Shown here: positions 6,233-6,256 of the stretch, piece by piece
Position numbering within the stretch: the stretch's first letter is position 1
How the letters are laid out: every line of letters begins with the position of its first letter
Assembly: GCA_964404765.1 (NCBI GenBank)
Contig: CAYOLL010000274.1
Span: 1 to 6,256 of the forward strand
DNA: 6,256 nucleotides
Direction: 5' to 3'
From: CAYOLL01 sp964404765 [NCBI: uncultured Gemmatimonadota bacterium]
GTDB taxonomy: Bacteria; 4572-55
The notes under the pieces: model-generated
The model's database searches: none
Told to the model about the DNA's origin: nothing
The model's input: only the letters and a program-made list of their open reading frames with translations
Program-made: the position numbers and the translations under genes

Positions 6233-6256
6233 AAAAAAAAGCCCATGTTTTAAGGC
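6233..6256 (-). terminator. Likely end of an intrinsic terminator from a gene beyond the right edge
   Basis: On the minus strand the window opens GCCTTAAAACATGGGC and runs straight into eight T. GCCT can pair with GGGC (one T-G wobble), and the 5' arm may continue outside the window. The shape is that of a Rho-independent terminator ending transcription from an upstream minus-strand gene that is not visible here. The stem is short as seen, so this is tentative. Confidence 0.4.

Overview
The window reads as chromosomal sequence from a Gram-negative bacterium. Both exported proteins have Sec-type signal peptides, and one combines a PorV/UPF0164-like outer-membrane barrel with a C-terminal OmpA peptidoglycan-binding domain. 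That combination, with FlgD/CHU_C-like Ig modules between, is most familiar from the FCB superphylum and related candidate phyla. The phylum is an inference; no rRNA or other marker settles it. hemL shows that the organism makes tetrapyrroles by the tRNA-dependent C5 route.

All three genes lie on the minus strand, so reading order is right to left. At the right edge (about 6233-6256) is what looks like the end of a terminator for a gene outside the window. Then hemL (6052-4757) has a good Shine-Dalgarno site and a modest promoter candidate, and is closed by a strong hairpin terminator (4659-4695). A roughly 500-base intergenic region follows. It holds no convincing gene but has a near-consensus sigma70 promoter (4388-4416) pointing at the second gene, and a small perfect hairpin just before that gene's ribosome binding site.

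The second gene (4253-2187) encodes a 688-residue envelope protein: signal peptide, PorV-like barrel, two Ig-like modules, OmpA domain. After a 121-base gap with a 15-bp perfect hairpin comes the third gene. It starts at 2065 and stays open to base 1, giving at least 688 codons. It encodes an exported protein of at least six tandem invasin/intimin-type (Big_1-like) Ig domains. Its stop codon is outside the window, so it is easy to overlook, and the apparent plus-strand reading frames across 1-2000 are its shadows.

The two envelope genes probably work together: one may anchor or brace the outer membrane to peptidoglycan, the other may project from the surface or span the periplasm. That link rests on adjacency, shared orientation and domain content only. 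hemL is ordinary and appears to be a separate transcription unit. I see no CRISPR array, insertion sequence, tRNA or rRNA.
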